Position numbers and translations under genes: made by a program
The notes under the pieces: model-generated
What the model saw: the letters and a program-made list of their open reading frames with translations, nothing else
Told to the model about the DNA's origin: nothing
The model's database searches: none
Shown: one piece after another, positions 53,726 to 61,793 of the stretch
Layout of the letters: every line of letters starts with the position of its first letter
How positions within the stretch are numbered: position 1 is the first letter of the stretch
Source: an uncultured Clostridia bacterium
GTDB taxonomy: Bacteria; Bacillota; Clostridia; Christensenellales; UBA1242
NCBI GenBank assembly: GCA_944381135.1
Contig: CALWJY010000001.1
Coordinates: 154,595 to 217,305, forward strand
Direction of reading: 5' to 3'
DNA length: 62,711 nt

Positions 53726-53731
53726 GGATAT

Positions 53732-53761
53732 AGTATATCACATATAAAATAAAAAAATCAA
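53732..53761 (-). promoter_or_regulatory. Protease promoter, start codon at +1
   Basis: -35 TTGATT (53761-53756), 18-bp spacer, -10 TATACT (53737-53732), +7 = 53725, the A of the ATG. Confidence 0.65.
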
Positions 53762-53908
53762 GAACAATTAAAACTTTTTGCGCCATTGTCACATTTTGTT
53801 TAGCAAAGCGTTCATGACGCATATTTTGTAAGTTTCCGTTTTGTTTGGCAAAATATATCCCCCTCGTCAGAACTATATTTGGTCATGTCCCCTTCTTTTT
53901 ATTTATAA

Positions 53909-53932
53909 TAACATCTCATATATGAGATGTTA
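53909..53932. promoter_or_regulatory. Perfect 24-bp palindrome, likely XRE operator
   Basis: TAACATCTCATA then TATGAGATGTTA, exact dyad symmetry centred at 53920/53921. It lies 36 bp before the start of the broken XRE gene, where an autorepressor site would be expected, and 184 bp from the protease start. Confidence 0.7.
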
Positions 53933-53967
53933 ACTTTTTTACATTAAATTTATGATAAAATTTAAAT

Positions 53968-54176
53968 ATGGAAAGAAAACTCTCTGAGAGATTAAAAGAA
54001 TTAAGAAATGAATCTGGGCTTTCATATGCTCAGTTAAGCAAGGTGACCGGACTCTCTCGTTCGGAATTATGTAGATGAGAAAATGGACAAGTGACATAAC
54101 AAGCGACAACTTAATCATCCTCGCAAAATATTTTAAAGTAAGTTCCGACTATTTACTTGGCTTGGAAGATTTTTAA
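53968..54176 (+). pseudogene. Broken XRE-family HTH regulator
   Basis: The frame starts MERKLSERLKELRNESGLSY and has the HTH AQLSKVTGLSRSELCR, then a TGA where a conserved Trp (TGG) is expected before ENGQ. A one-base loss follows (CAAGTGAC, expected CAAAGTGAC or similar). The second frame then reads DITSDNLIILAKYF and KVSSDYLLGLEDF to a TAA at 54176, the normal C-terminus. So two lesions disrupt a ~68-aa single-domain repressor. The extended -10 TGaTAAAAT (53953-53961) places +1 at the ATG. Other genes use TGG for Trp and TGA as stop, so recoding is unlikely. Confidence 0.8.
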
Positions 54177-54201
54177 GTGCCATTAACTTTTTATGCCAAT
54201 A

Positions 54202-54666
54202 TCAGTTCAATTTTTTCAAAAAATCTTCCTTGTTTATGACAAAAGAAAGCATATCTTCTTTTTCAAAATTTTTGACACATTTTTTCATAACTTCATTGTT
54301 TTTAGCCACAAGAAGAGTGACAAATTTTGTGTCGTCAAAAAAGTTGAAAGCAGACCTCAACATTTTCTTAAAAACTCCACATCCTCGAAATTTAGGAATA
54401 ACATACGCTTGCGAAACATAAATCCCCTCACCCCTGTCAGCCCAATACACTCGTGAAAACAGCACCATTCCAGCATATTCATCCTCTGATTTTGCAATCA
54501 AACAAATCATTTTCTTATCTTTTGGCTGACAATCAAAAAGCAAATCTTCATCAATGTTTTCCTTAAGTTTGGAAGTTTCAATGCTTGAAACCACATCAAT
54601 TTCATGATTTGCGTGTAAAATGAAATCCTTGTCATTTTGTTTCGCTTCAACAATTTTTAAGTTCAT
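54202..54666 (-). CDS. GNAT-family acetyltransferase
   Basis: 154 aa from ATG 54666, with AGGAGA upstream; the frame to 54807 runs into the tRNA promoter. An N-terminal beta strand (MNLKIVEAKQNDKDFILHAN), the core GMVLFSRVYWA and the acetyl-CoA loop AYVIPKFRGCGVFKKMLR (R/Q-x-x-G-x-G/A-like RGCGVF) are clear, followed by VTLLVAKNNEVMKKC. A single-domain N-acetyltransferase with unknown acceptor, monocistronic. Confidence 0.85.
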   Translation of the reverse strand: MNLKIVEAKQNDKDFILHANHEIDVVSSIETSKLKENIDEDLLFDCQPKDKKMICLIAKSEDEYAGMVLFSRVYWADRGEGIYVSQAYVIPKFRGCGVFKKMLRSAFNFFDDTKFVTLLVAKNNEVMKKCVKNFEKEDMLSFVINKEDFLKKLN

Positions 54667-54790
54667 CTTGTCTCCTATGTAAAACTCTTTACTATTAACA
54701 TCATATTTGAAAAAATGGAAAGATGTTTCCACGCAGAAAGACTTAAAAAATAGAAATTTTTGAAAAAACACAATTTTTTGCATAAAATTG

Positions 54791-54819
54791 TTGACTTTAA
54801 AAGACAAATTGTGTAAAAT
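54791..54819 (+). promoter_or_regulatory. tRNA-Leu promoter
   Basis: -35 TTGACT (54791-54796), 17-bp spacer, -10 TAAAAT (54814-54819). Start about 54826. Confidence 0.75.
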
Positions 54820-54836
54820 ATGAAAGTATCAAATTT

Positions 54837-54918
54837 GCGGATGTGGCGGAATGGCAGACGCGCTTGTTTAAGGGGCAAGTGGGAAACCGTGGGAGTTCGA
54901 CCCTCCCCATCCGCACCA
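54837..54918 (+). tRNA. tRNA-Leu, anticodon AAG
   Basis: 82 nt with encoded CCA. Acceptor arms GCGGATG / CATCCGC, discriminator A. D-arm TGGCGGAATGGCAGACGC, T-arm GGGAGTTCGACCCTCCC. The anticodon stem CTTGT / GCAAG encloses the 7-nt loop TTAAGGG, so positions 34-36 read AAG (decodes CUU, or CUN if A34 is deaminated). The variable arm is long, as in class II tRNAs. A terminator follows at 54926. Confidence 0.9.
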
Positions 54919-54925
54919 AAAAAAT

Positions 54926-54957
54926 AATCCAAACTTTCTTGGTTTGGATTTTTTTGT
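54926..54957 (+). terminator. tRNA terminator
   Basis: AATCCAAAC (54926-54934) / GTTTGGATT (54942-54950) followed by T7. Confidence 0.85.
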
Positions 54958-55117
54958 TTATTCTTTTCTTTCTTCACTTTTTACTCTTATTTTAAATTTC
55001 GAATTTTTTAAATAATAAAAAGAAAAAAATCGTTTCTCTCAAATCTCATATTTTTATTTTTTTGATAACATTCTCATTACGTCATCTTCATTATTAAATG
55101 CTTAAAACTTCAAAAAC

Positions 55118-55876
55118 TTAAACTTCCTTTTCAACTTCACTTGCAGACACTTTTGAAACTTTCTGCTTTTTCTCTCTTCTTGCCCTAAACCAAGTGACGC
55201 CAAAATAGACAGGAACCATGATTGCCACCGATGCCACCCAATCAATGAAATAGTGTTGTTTTGTGAAAAATGTCGAAAGAATAATCATGATTGCACATGG
55301 AATTGTGAATGCCTTAAACCACCACTTCATGTCCTTGCCAGCACTCAAACATGCAATAATCATGGCAATTGCCATAAACGCGTGCTGGCTTGGAAAGTTG
55401 TTGATTGGGTCGGTTGAACCCCAAGTGCTGACAACAAGTTTGTCCGTGAAAGAAACCGGCACAAAATCTGGTTTTGTCAAATGTGTTTGCCAGAAAAGAT
55501 AAATCACGCCCGAAATTGCAAAACTGATGAGAAGTGTGTAGAAAAGGTTGTAAAAACTTTTCTTGTTTGCATAGGCAAGATAGAAAAACGCAACAATTCC
55601 AAGCGGAAAAGTGAGATAATAAAAATAAACAAACCAAGAAACAAGCGGAATTTGGTAATCAATTGGCAGTTTGTGAAATTGCAACGCATATCCGCCTCCT
55701 CTCAGCCAATAGATGACTTGATTTCCAAAAAATGTCACAATCAAAAAGGATGCAAAAACCACAAAAGGCCAAATGGCATATTTTGTTCGTCCATAAAAAT
55801 TCTTGCATCTTTGAATGAAAATGTTTTGTTTTTTGTCCTGTAAAACCTGATTATCTTTTGCTTCCAAAATTCTCAT
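55118..55876 (-). CDS. PAP2-family membrane phosphatase / phosphotransferase
   Basis: 252 aa with about six TM helices (first about 37-56). The PAP2 motifs are present: NNFPSQHAFMAIA (PSxH) and STFFTKQHYFIDWVAS (SxxxxxxHxxxD); the first motif KxxxxxRP is poorly conserved. The layout resembles the aureobasidin-resistance/IPC-synthase-like branch of PAP2. It probably acts on a lipid phosphate; the substrate is unknown. GCGGAG directly abuts the ATG, an unusually short SD spacing. Confidence 0.85.
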   Translation of the reverse strand: MRILEAKDNQVLQDKKQNIFIQRCKNFYGRTKYAIWPFVVFASFLIVTFFGNQVIYWLRGGGYALQFHKLPIDYQIPLVSWFVYFYYLTFPLGIVAFFYLAYANKKSFYNLFYTLLISFAISGVIYLFWQTHLTKPDFVPVSFTDKLVVSTWGSTDPINNFPSQHAFMAIAMIIACLSAGKDMKWWFKAFTIPCAIMIILSTFFTKQHYFIDWVASVAIMVPVYFGVTWFRARREKKQKVSKVSASEVEKEV

Positions 55877-56082
55877 CTCCGCTTTTGTTCTTCAAATTTG
55901 ATGATTTGATTTTAACATATAAAAACGGAAAAGTAAATCCCATATTCCAAAAAATATGACAAATTTCACAAAAAATTTTAACAAAAATAAAAAAACAAAA
56001 GCACAGCCAAAACAATTTAAAACCATGCTTTTTCTTTTAAATAAATGAAATAATAATTTAGCAAAATACAAATTTCATAACA

Positions 56083-58512
56083 TCAATTGGCATTTTCAAC
56101 AACATTTCCAATCTTGACATCAAATTTGCCATCAACATATTTCACTCCGCGAGCTGATGTGACTGCCTTGATGTCGTCCTCACAAGATTTGATGAAATCA
56201 ATCTTTTTGCTTTGAATTGTGATGTCGCTGATTTCAGTCTTAAGGCTCAATTTGTTTTCACTCTTAAACTGTCTCACTTTTGCAACAACATCCAAAACTT
56301 CATCACCATTTTCGATGATATTTTCTTCCTTTTCAACCTCAATTGGTGCAAGTTTGGTCAAATGTATGCTGATTTCTTTCTCAAACTTACGGAAATAGTC
56401 TTGATATATCTCTTCAGTGATGTGAGGCATTGTGATTGCAAAAAGTTTAAGCACGCCCAAAAGAACATTATAGCATGCCCATTGTGCCGATTCTTTTGCC
56501 TCTTGTCCATAAACCTCCGGCTTATAGAGTCTGTTTTTTGCAAGTTCGATGTAGTTGTCGCAGAAATTCCAGAAGAATTTTTCAATTTCGGCTTTGGCAT
56601 ATCCCATTTCAACATTCTCATATTGAGCATATGCCTTTGCGTAGGCTTCATTAAATTTGTGCATAATGAATCTGTCCATTGGAAGAATTTTTGCAGGTTT
56701 CTTTGGCTGATAGTCTTCCAAGAACGAAAGGACAAATCTTGAAGCATTCCAGAGTTTGTTGAGAAGTTTATATCCATCTTTCAAGCCGTCATCGCTGAAC
56801 ATGACATCACGGCCATATGCGCCAATTGCACACCAATATCTGATGACATCCGCTCCATAGCTTGCAAGCAGGTCTTTGAGTTCCATTTTTGAGTTGGCAA
56901 GATGTTTGCTGATTTTGATGCCCTTGTCAGCCATAACCCAACCATTGACAATCAACATCTTCCATGGCAGGCAATTTTGATGATAATATGCCTTGATGAT
57001 TGTCCTCAAACTCCAAGTGGTGATGATGTCGCGCCCGCAAAAACGCATATCCATTGGCATGCGCTCTTTGCAACTTTTTTCATCCTCTGCCCAATCGCAG
57101 TTGATTTGTGGCGTCACAGAAGAAGTTGCCCATGTGTCCATGACATCGCTTTCTGGCACAAACTCTGTGCAACCACACTTGTGGCATTTGGAAACTTTTG
57201 GCTTATCTGTCAGCGGGTTGACAGGCAAATCTTTCTCATCTGCAAAAATTGGCTCGCCACACTCGGCACAATACCAAACCGGAAATGGCACGCCAAAATA
57301 TCTCTGTCTTGAAATTGACCAATCTTGATTTAGGTTGTTCACCCAAACCATATATCTTGTCTTCATGCTTTCTGGACGCCAAACAAGTTCGTCTCCAAGT
57401 TCTGCCCATTTCTTTTTGAGTTCTGGTGTTGATGTGCGGATGAACCACTGCTTCTTCGACAAAAATTCAATCGGCTCTTCACATCTTTCATGCACTTTCA
57501 CCGCGTGTCTGATTGGGTCTTGTCTGAAGATATAGCCCGCTTCTTTCAAATCTTCAATCACGGCTTTGCGCGCCTCAACCGCTTTCAAACCGGCATACTT
57601 TCCGCAAATTTCCGTCATTCGTCCACTGTCATCAATGGCTTGCTTGAGAGGCAAGGAATATTCTCTCCACCACTCAACGTCTGTTTGGTCACCAAAAGTG
57701 CAACACATAACAATTCCGGTTCCCTTGTCAATTCCAACTTTGCTGTCAGAAAGAATTGTCACTTCATTTTCTTCAAAAAGTGGCACTTTAACTTTCTTTC
57801 CAACCAAATCCTTATATCTCTCGTCCTCTGGATTGACAAAAATTGCCACGCAAGCAGGCAAAAACTCTGGACGCGTTGTTGCAATTGGAATTGTTCCACT
57901 GCCATCAGCCAATTTGAAGTTCAAATAGTTGAAAATGCTGTCAAGTTCTTTGTCCTCAAGTTCGGCACTTGCCACACTCGTTCGGCATTTACAACACCAA
58001 GGAGATGGCTTGTTTTCGCGATATGCAATCCCTTTCTTTGCAAGTTCAATGAAAGATTTTTGGCTGGTTTTTTGGCTTCGCTTGTCGATGGTGTTATATC
58101 CAAGTTCCAAATCACAACTCATGCCCGCTTTCACCATCATGTCACGATATGATTGGTTATATTTCGCCACCAAATCAAGTGCAATTTGAGTGAACTCTTC
58201 TCGAGGCAATGTGTGTGCACGAATTTTCTTTTCCTTTTCCACCAAAAGTTCGGTTGGAAGCCCATTGTTGTCGAAGCCAAGAGGATAGAACAAATTCTTG
58301 CCCTGCATACGCTGAAAACGCGCAATCATGTCCGCTTGCGTGAAGCCAGAAATGTGCCCAATATGCAACTTTCCGCTCACCGTTGGAGGCGGAGTGTCAA
58401 TTGAAAATGTTGGTTTGTTTGATTTTGGGTCGAATTTATAAATTTTGTTGTCTTGCCAAAACTTTTGCCACTTTGCTTCTTTTTCTTGAATATTATATTT
58501 TTTGTCTAACAT
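56083..58512 (-). CDS. valS: Valyl-tRNA synthetase
   Basis: Charges tRNA-Val. It is 809 aa from ATG 58512 (MLDKKYNIQEKEAKWQKFW), with AAGGG upstream; the ATG at 58521 is not spaced properly. HIGH motif KLHIGHISG, editing domain with TTRPEFLPACVAIFVNPED, KMSKS-type KGIKISKHL, Cys-rich zinc-binding pairs (CCKCRTS, CAECGEP, CHKCGCTE). The short form (about 810 aa versus ~880) lacks the long C-terminal coiled coil. There is no T-box leader, unlike ileS and pheST here. It is divergent from the binding protein gene. Confidence 0.95.
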   Translation of the reverse strand: MLDKKYNIQEKEAKWQKFWQDNKIYKFDPKSNKPTFSIDTPPPTVSGKLHIGHISGFTQADMIARFQRMQGKNLFYPLGFDNNGLPTELLVEKEKKIRAHTLPREEFTQIALDLVAKYNQSYRDMMVKAGMSCDLELGYNTIDKRSQKTSQKSFIELAKKGIAYRENKPSPWCCKCRTSVASAELEDKELDSIFNYLNFKLADGSGTIPIATTRPEFLPACVAIFVNPEDERYKDLVGKKVKVPLFEENEVTILSDSKVGIDKGTGIVMCCTFGDQTDVEWWREYSLPLKQAIDDSGRMTEICGKYAGLKAVEARKAVIEDLKEAGYIFRQDPIRHAVKVHERCEEPIEFLSKKQWFIRTSTPELKKKWAELGDELVWRPESMKTRYMVWVNNLNQDWSISRQRYFGVPFPVWYCAECGEPIFADEKDLPVNPLTDKPKVSKCHKCGCTEFVPESDVMDTWATSSVTPQINCDWAEDEKSCKERMPMDMRFCGRDIITTWSLRTIIKAYYHQNCLPWKMLIVNGWVMADKGIKISKHLANSKMELKDLLASYGADVIRYWCAIGAYGRDVMFSDDGLKDGYKLLNKLWNASRFVLSFLEDYQPKKPAKILPMDRFIMHKFNEAYAKAYAQYENVEMGYAKAEIEKFFWNFCDNYIELAKNRLYKPEVYGQEAKESAQWACYNVLLGVLKLFAITMPHITEEIYQDYFRKFEKEISIHLTKLAPIEVEKEENIIENGDEVLDVVAKVRQFKSENKLSLKTEISDITIQSKKIDFIKSCEDDIKAVTSARGVKYVDGKFDVKIGNVVENAN

Positions 58513-58737
58513 GTTTTTCATCCCTTTTTAAGAATTTAATCATCAATCAAATTCATCCAAAACACTCAGAATTCAGTTCAATCCACAGGAAATAAACAAA
58601 AAATTGAGACATGGATTAGATTTGAATGAAAACTTTAAGAATTCAAAATATATCATATCACAAAAAAGCAACAATTCCAACAAATTTAAAACCAAAACTT
58701 GAATTTTCGCATATCATTAATTTTGTAAGGAGGAAAA

Positions 58738-59760
58738 ATGAAAACTTGGAAAAAAATCAGCCTGATGTGCTTGGCACTTTTGATGATTTGTTCCACTTCT
58801 GTTTTGGCAGTTGCCTGTGGCGGAAAGGACTACAGCAAAATTGAACTCAACGAAGTGACACACAGCATTTTCTATGCCCCACTCTATGTTGCCATCAACA
58901 ACGGCTATTTTGAAGACGAAGGTCTCACCGTTTCATTGACGAATGGTGGCGGTTCGGACACATCCATGAGCGCCCTTTTGACAGGTTCGGCGGACATCAT
59001 TTTGGCAGGACCAGAAACAGTTGTCTACACCGACCAAGAAGGTGCTGGCGACAAGCCAATGGTGTTTGGGCAACTGACAACATGTGATGGTTCGTTCATC
59101 GTGTCCAAAGAGGATGAGCAAGATTTCACCCTTAACGACCTTGTTGGAGAAACCATAATCGGCGGAAGAAATGGCGGATTGCCTGCAATGACACTTCAAT
59201 ACATCATTGAAAACAGTGGCTACACCATTGGCACCGGCGAAGATGAAATCAATTTGAGAACGGATGTTGCCTTCAACCTCACCGCAAATGTTTGGGAAGC
59301 GGATGAGACGGTGAAATATTGCACCCTTTTCGAGCCAACAGCAACAAATGTTGAGAATCAAGGAATTGGATATGTTGTTGCAAGTTTGGGTGAAATTTCA
59401 GGAAGCATTCCATACACCTGCTTTGTGGCAAAGGAAAGCTATCTTGAAGACCACAGCGACATTGCAGAAAAATTCTTGCGTGCAGTTCAAAAAGGTTATG
59501 ATTTCATAACCACAAGTGATGTCACAGCCGTGGCAGAGGCACTTTTGCCATCCTTTGACGGAAACACCTTGCAAGATATGGAAATTGCTGTTGTGCAATA
59601 TAAAGCCATCAACGCTTGGAGCAGCGACAACATTTTGACAGAGGAAAGTTTCAACAATCTCATGGCTGTCATGTTGAATGCTGGCGTCATCACACAAGCA
59701 TCAAATTGGGAAGATTGCGTTGACAACTCCATTGCTGAAAAACTTGCTGAGGAAAACTGA
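58738..59760 (+). CDS. NMT1/SsuA-type ABC substrate-binding lipoprotein
   Basis: 340 aa. Signal peptide and lipobox LAVAC (Cys near 27). Residues about 35-330 form the two-lobed binding protein: IELNEVTHSIFYAPLYVAIN, GYFEDEGLTVSLTNGGGSDT, LTGSADIILAGPETVVY and LNDLVGETIIGGRNGGLPAM. It is the class that feeds SsuBC-like importers (aliphatic sulfonates, taurine, nitrate, HMP/thiamine precursor). SD AAGGAGG. The only matching ATPase/permease pair in the window is at 19859-21425. No known riboswitch is recognisable upstream. Confidence 0.85.
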   Translation: MKTWKKISLMCLALLMICSTSVLAVACGGKDYSKIELNEVTHSIFYAPLYVAINNGYFEDEGLTVSLTNGGGSDTSMSALLTGSADIILAGPETVVYTDQEGAGDKPMVFGQLTTCDGSFIVSKEDEQDFTLNDLVGETIIGGRNGGLPAMTLQYIIENSGYTIGTGEDEINLRTDVAFNLTANVWEADETVKYCTLFEPTATNVENQGIGYVVASLGEISGSIPYTCFVAKESYLEDHSDIAEKFLRAVQKGYDFITTSDVTAVAEALLPSFDGNTLQDMEIAVVQYKAINAWSSDNILTEESFNNLMAVMLNAGVITQASNWEDCVDNSIAEKLAEEN

Positions 59761-59791
59761 AAGAAGAAATTTTAAGCACAAAAACAAAAAT

Positions 59792-59827
59792 AAAGAGGCT
59801 TGACTCTAAATTAAGCCTCTTTTTTGT
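59792..59827 (+). terminator. Terminator of the binding protein gene
   Basis: AAAGAGGCTT (59792-59801) / AAGCCTCTTT (59813-59822) then T-rich. Confidence 0.8.
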
Positions 59828-59945
59828 TGTCAATTTGCATTTTTTGTTGTCTTTTCTCAGTTTTTTGCTTCGTTTTTCAAACAACTTTTCAAAAAGTACA
59901 TTAATTTCACACAAAAAAATAAAATAAAAATTCAAAATTTGAGTG

Positions 59946-59974
59946 TTGACAAGCGGACTTTCGTTTGGTATAAT
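59946..59974 (+). promoter_or_regulatory. Consensus promoter TTGACA-17-TATAAT
   Basis: -35 TTGACA (59946-59951), 17-bp spacer, -10 TATAAT (59969-59974), upstream of the 177-aa unknown. Confidence 0.9.
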
Positions 59975-60010
59975 AAAGAAAATCAAACACATCACATTGG
60001 AGGTTAACAT

Positions 60011-60544
60011 ATGTTTTTGAGAGATAAGAAAACTGAAATAATTGAAGTTGACGATGCAGGAGTCATCCAAAATGGACCTTTCAAATTTTGCACCTTGAAA
60101 CTTAATGTCGAACTGCCATTCGGTGAAGAAATTGTCAGGTATGAGACATTTCTTCATTTCGACAAACAAACCTATGTTTTTCAAACAAAAAGAAAAATCA
60201 ACGCATTAAAGTTGGAAGATTTCTTGTTGACTGCATGCTCCGACAAGGCCATCAACCAATTTCTTGCAATATATATGCAACTGAAACCAATGAATGTTCC
60301 TGTCTTTTCACAACGCATTTTGGAAACTTTTTTGCCAAAAAGTTTTCTTGAGTCAGAAAAGGCAACAACAGCATTCAAACAAAGACTTGACCAACGCATG
60401 AAAAAATTTTCTCATGACAAACTTAAAGAAGTTGGGCAAGTTTTGAAAGATAATGTTGATGTTTGCAGACAAAAACTTCTCACCGAAAAAGAAGAAATGA
60501 AAAAAACATTTGAAGCAACAGAACCTCCAAAAGAAATAAAATAA
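60011..60544 (+). CDS. 177-aa cytoplasmic protein of unknown function
   Basis: Beta-rich N-terminal half (MFLRDKKTEIIEVDDAGVIQ ... RYETFLHFDKQTYVFQTKRK) and a helical C-terminal half (FKQRLDQRMKKFSHDKLKEV, VCRQKLLTEKEEMKKTFE). No signal or TM segment. SD GGAGG, perfect consensus promoter and a terminator at 60634. I recognise no domain. It is probably well expressed as a lone gene. Together with the 298-aa gene at 35575 it is one of two unknowns with ideal promoters. Confidence 0.8.
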   Translation: MFLRDKKTEIIEVDDAGVIQNGPFKFCTLKLNVELPFGEEIVRYETFLHFDKQTYVFQTKRKINALKLEDFLLTACSDKAINQFLAIYMQLKPMNVPVFSQRILETFLPKSFLESEKATTAFKQRLDQRMKKFSHDKLKEVGQVLKDNVDVCRQKLLTEKEEMKKTFEATEPPKEIK

Positions 60545-60633
60545 AACATCAAAACAAGCATCAATTTTAAAAAATTAAAACAAATTTAAAATATAATTTA
60601 AAAATAAAGTTAAAAAGAAAAAAAACAAAACTT

Positions 60634-60664
60634 AAAAAGCGTCTTCATTCGACGCTTTTTTCAA
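60634..60664. terminator. Bidirectional terminator
   Basis: AAAAAGCGTC (60634-60643) / GACGCTTTTT (60651-60660), serving the 60011 gene and the LRR_5 gene. Confidence 0.85.
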
Positions 60665-60705
60665 ATTTTAAATTTTCAAAAATTTCATCACTTAGACAAC
60701 GAATG

Positions 60706-61497
60706 TCACGCCTTGGTTTTGATTGTCTTTCCTTTTTCAATCTCTTTTTTCTGGTCATATATTCTCTTAACTTCATTTTGTGCAGACTTAGAATAAAGCT
60801 CTCTGCGATTTGGGTCAAAATTGAAAGTTTTGCCCCACTCTCTCATTTTTGCCCCAATCATGACATCATAAAGCCCATATCTGAATGGTTTGTCAGCAAA
60901 AAGATGTGAGGATAGCGCCAAAAAATTTTCTGCTCTTCTCGCAATTCTATCTTCCCAAAATTCTCTTGCAATTTTTTCATCTGCAATGTCAAGTTCGACA
61001 ATGTTTGGAAATTTTTTGAGAAAACTTTTTGCATTCGACAAAATGCATTCCTTATCATCGCTCCCCTCAATTCTGACTGTGACAATTTTGTCACATCTTC
61101 TAAAGACAACGTTCGTAAACAAATCAATACTCTGAACAGAACTTGGCAAATCAACTTCAGTCAAGGACAAGCAGTTTTCATAGGCTCCCATTCCAATTTC
61201 TGTCACTCCCTCAGGAATGACACATTTACGCAAACTCACACAATTTTTATGTGCATGGTCACCAATAAGTTCGAGAGTGCTTGGATAGTGAATTTTCCTT
61301 AACTTTCTACAATCAAGAAAAACCTCTTCCAAAATTCGTTTTGTCCCTTCCTCAAAAAACACTGATGTCAAATTTTCTCTGACGCCATCAACCGCACCTG
61401 GCAAAACATATCTCACTTCCCTTGGAACAATCAGTCTTCCATTTTCATCCAAATCTTCTGGAAAAACCTCAATCAACACACCTCTTTCAATTCTCAA
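60706..61497 (-). CDS. Cytoplasmic LRR_5/BspA-like protein
   Basis: 263 aa starting at TTG 61497 with GGAGGG 6 nt upstream. Leucine-rich units of the BspA class at about 45-115 (VFFEEGTKRILEEVFLDCRK, LRKIHYPSTLELIGDHAHKN, SLRKCVIPEGVTEIGMGAYE, LTEVDLPSSVQSIDL). A C-terminal helical part (about 150-263) ends KKEIEKGKTIKTKA. No signal peptide or membrane helix, which is unusual for this mostly surface-exposed repeat class. Function unknown. Confidence 0.75.
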   Translation of the reverse strand: MRIERGVLIEVFPEDLDENGRLIVPREVRYVLPGAVDGVRENLTSVFFEEGTKRILEEVFLDCRKLRKIHYPSTLELIGDHAHKNCVSLRKCVIPEGVTEIGMGAYENCLSLTEVDLPSSVQSIDLFTNVVFRRCDKIVTVRIEGSDDKECILSNAKSFLKKFPNIVELDIADEKIAREFWEDRIARRAENFLALSSHLFADKPFRYGLYDVMIGAKMREWGKTFNFDPNRRELYSKSAQNEVKRIYDQKKEIEKGKTIKTKA

Positions 61498-61705
61498 AAC
61501 AACCCTCCAAACTTTAAAAACATTTTATCACAAACCAAACCTCATGTCAACAGCATTTAAAAACAAATTCGACACAAACAGCAAAACAAAACAAAAAGAG
61601 CCAAAAAGGAAAATCAAAGAAAATCAAAAAAACACAAAAAGACAAAAAATCGAAACAGAAATCAAGAGACAAAAACAAACAAAATAAATTAAGTTTATGG
61701 CATAG

Positions 61706-61735
61706 AAAAAACGGACAAAAAGTCCGTTTTTATTT
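61706..61735 (-). terminator. recA terminator
   Basis: AAAAACGGAC (61707-61716) / GTCCGTTTTT (61722-61731), 60 nt past the recA stop on the minus strand. The adjoining 61498-61700 is A-rich with no ORF. Confidence 0.8.
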
Positions 61736-61793
61736 TGCTCTGACATTTGCAAACCTATGCAAACCGAAAACCGTTTTCAAGAATTTTCTGAAA

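Noticed and set aside
53968..54176. TGA read as Trp or selenocysteine in the XRE gene
   Set aside because: Other genes use TGA as stop and TGG for Trp, and a separate frameshift follows in the same gene.
57490..58152. 220-aa plus-strand ORF over valS, and similar long antisense ORFs over pheS (4428-5075), TerL (26718-27422), rarA (31090-31980) and ileS (38985-39692)
   Set aside because: They lie fully antisense to well-supported genes, lack SDs and show no domain pattern. They arise from stop-codon bias on the complementary strand.
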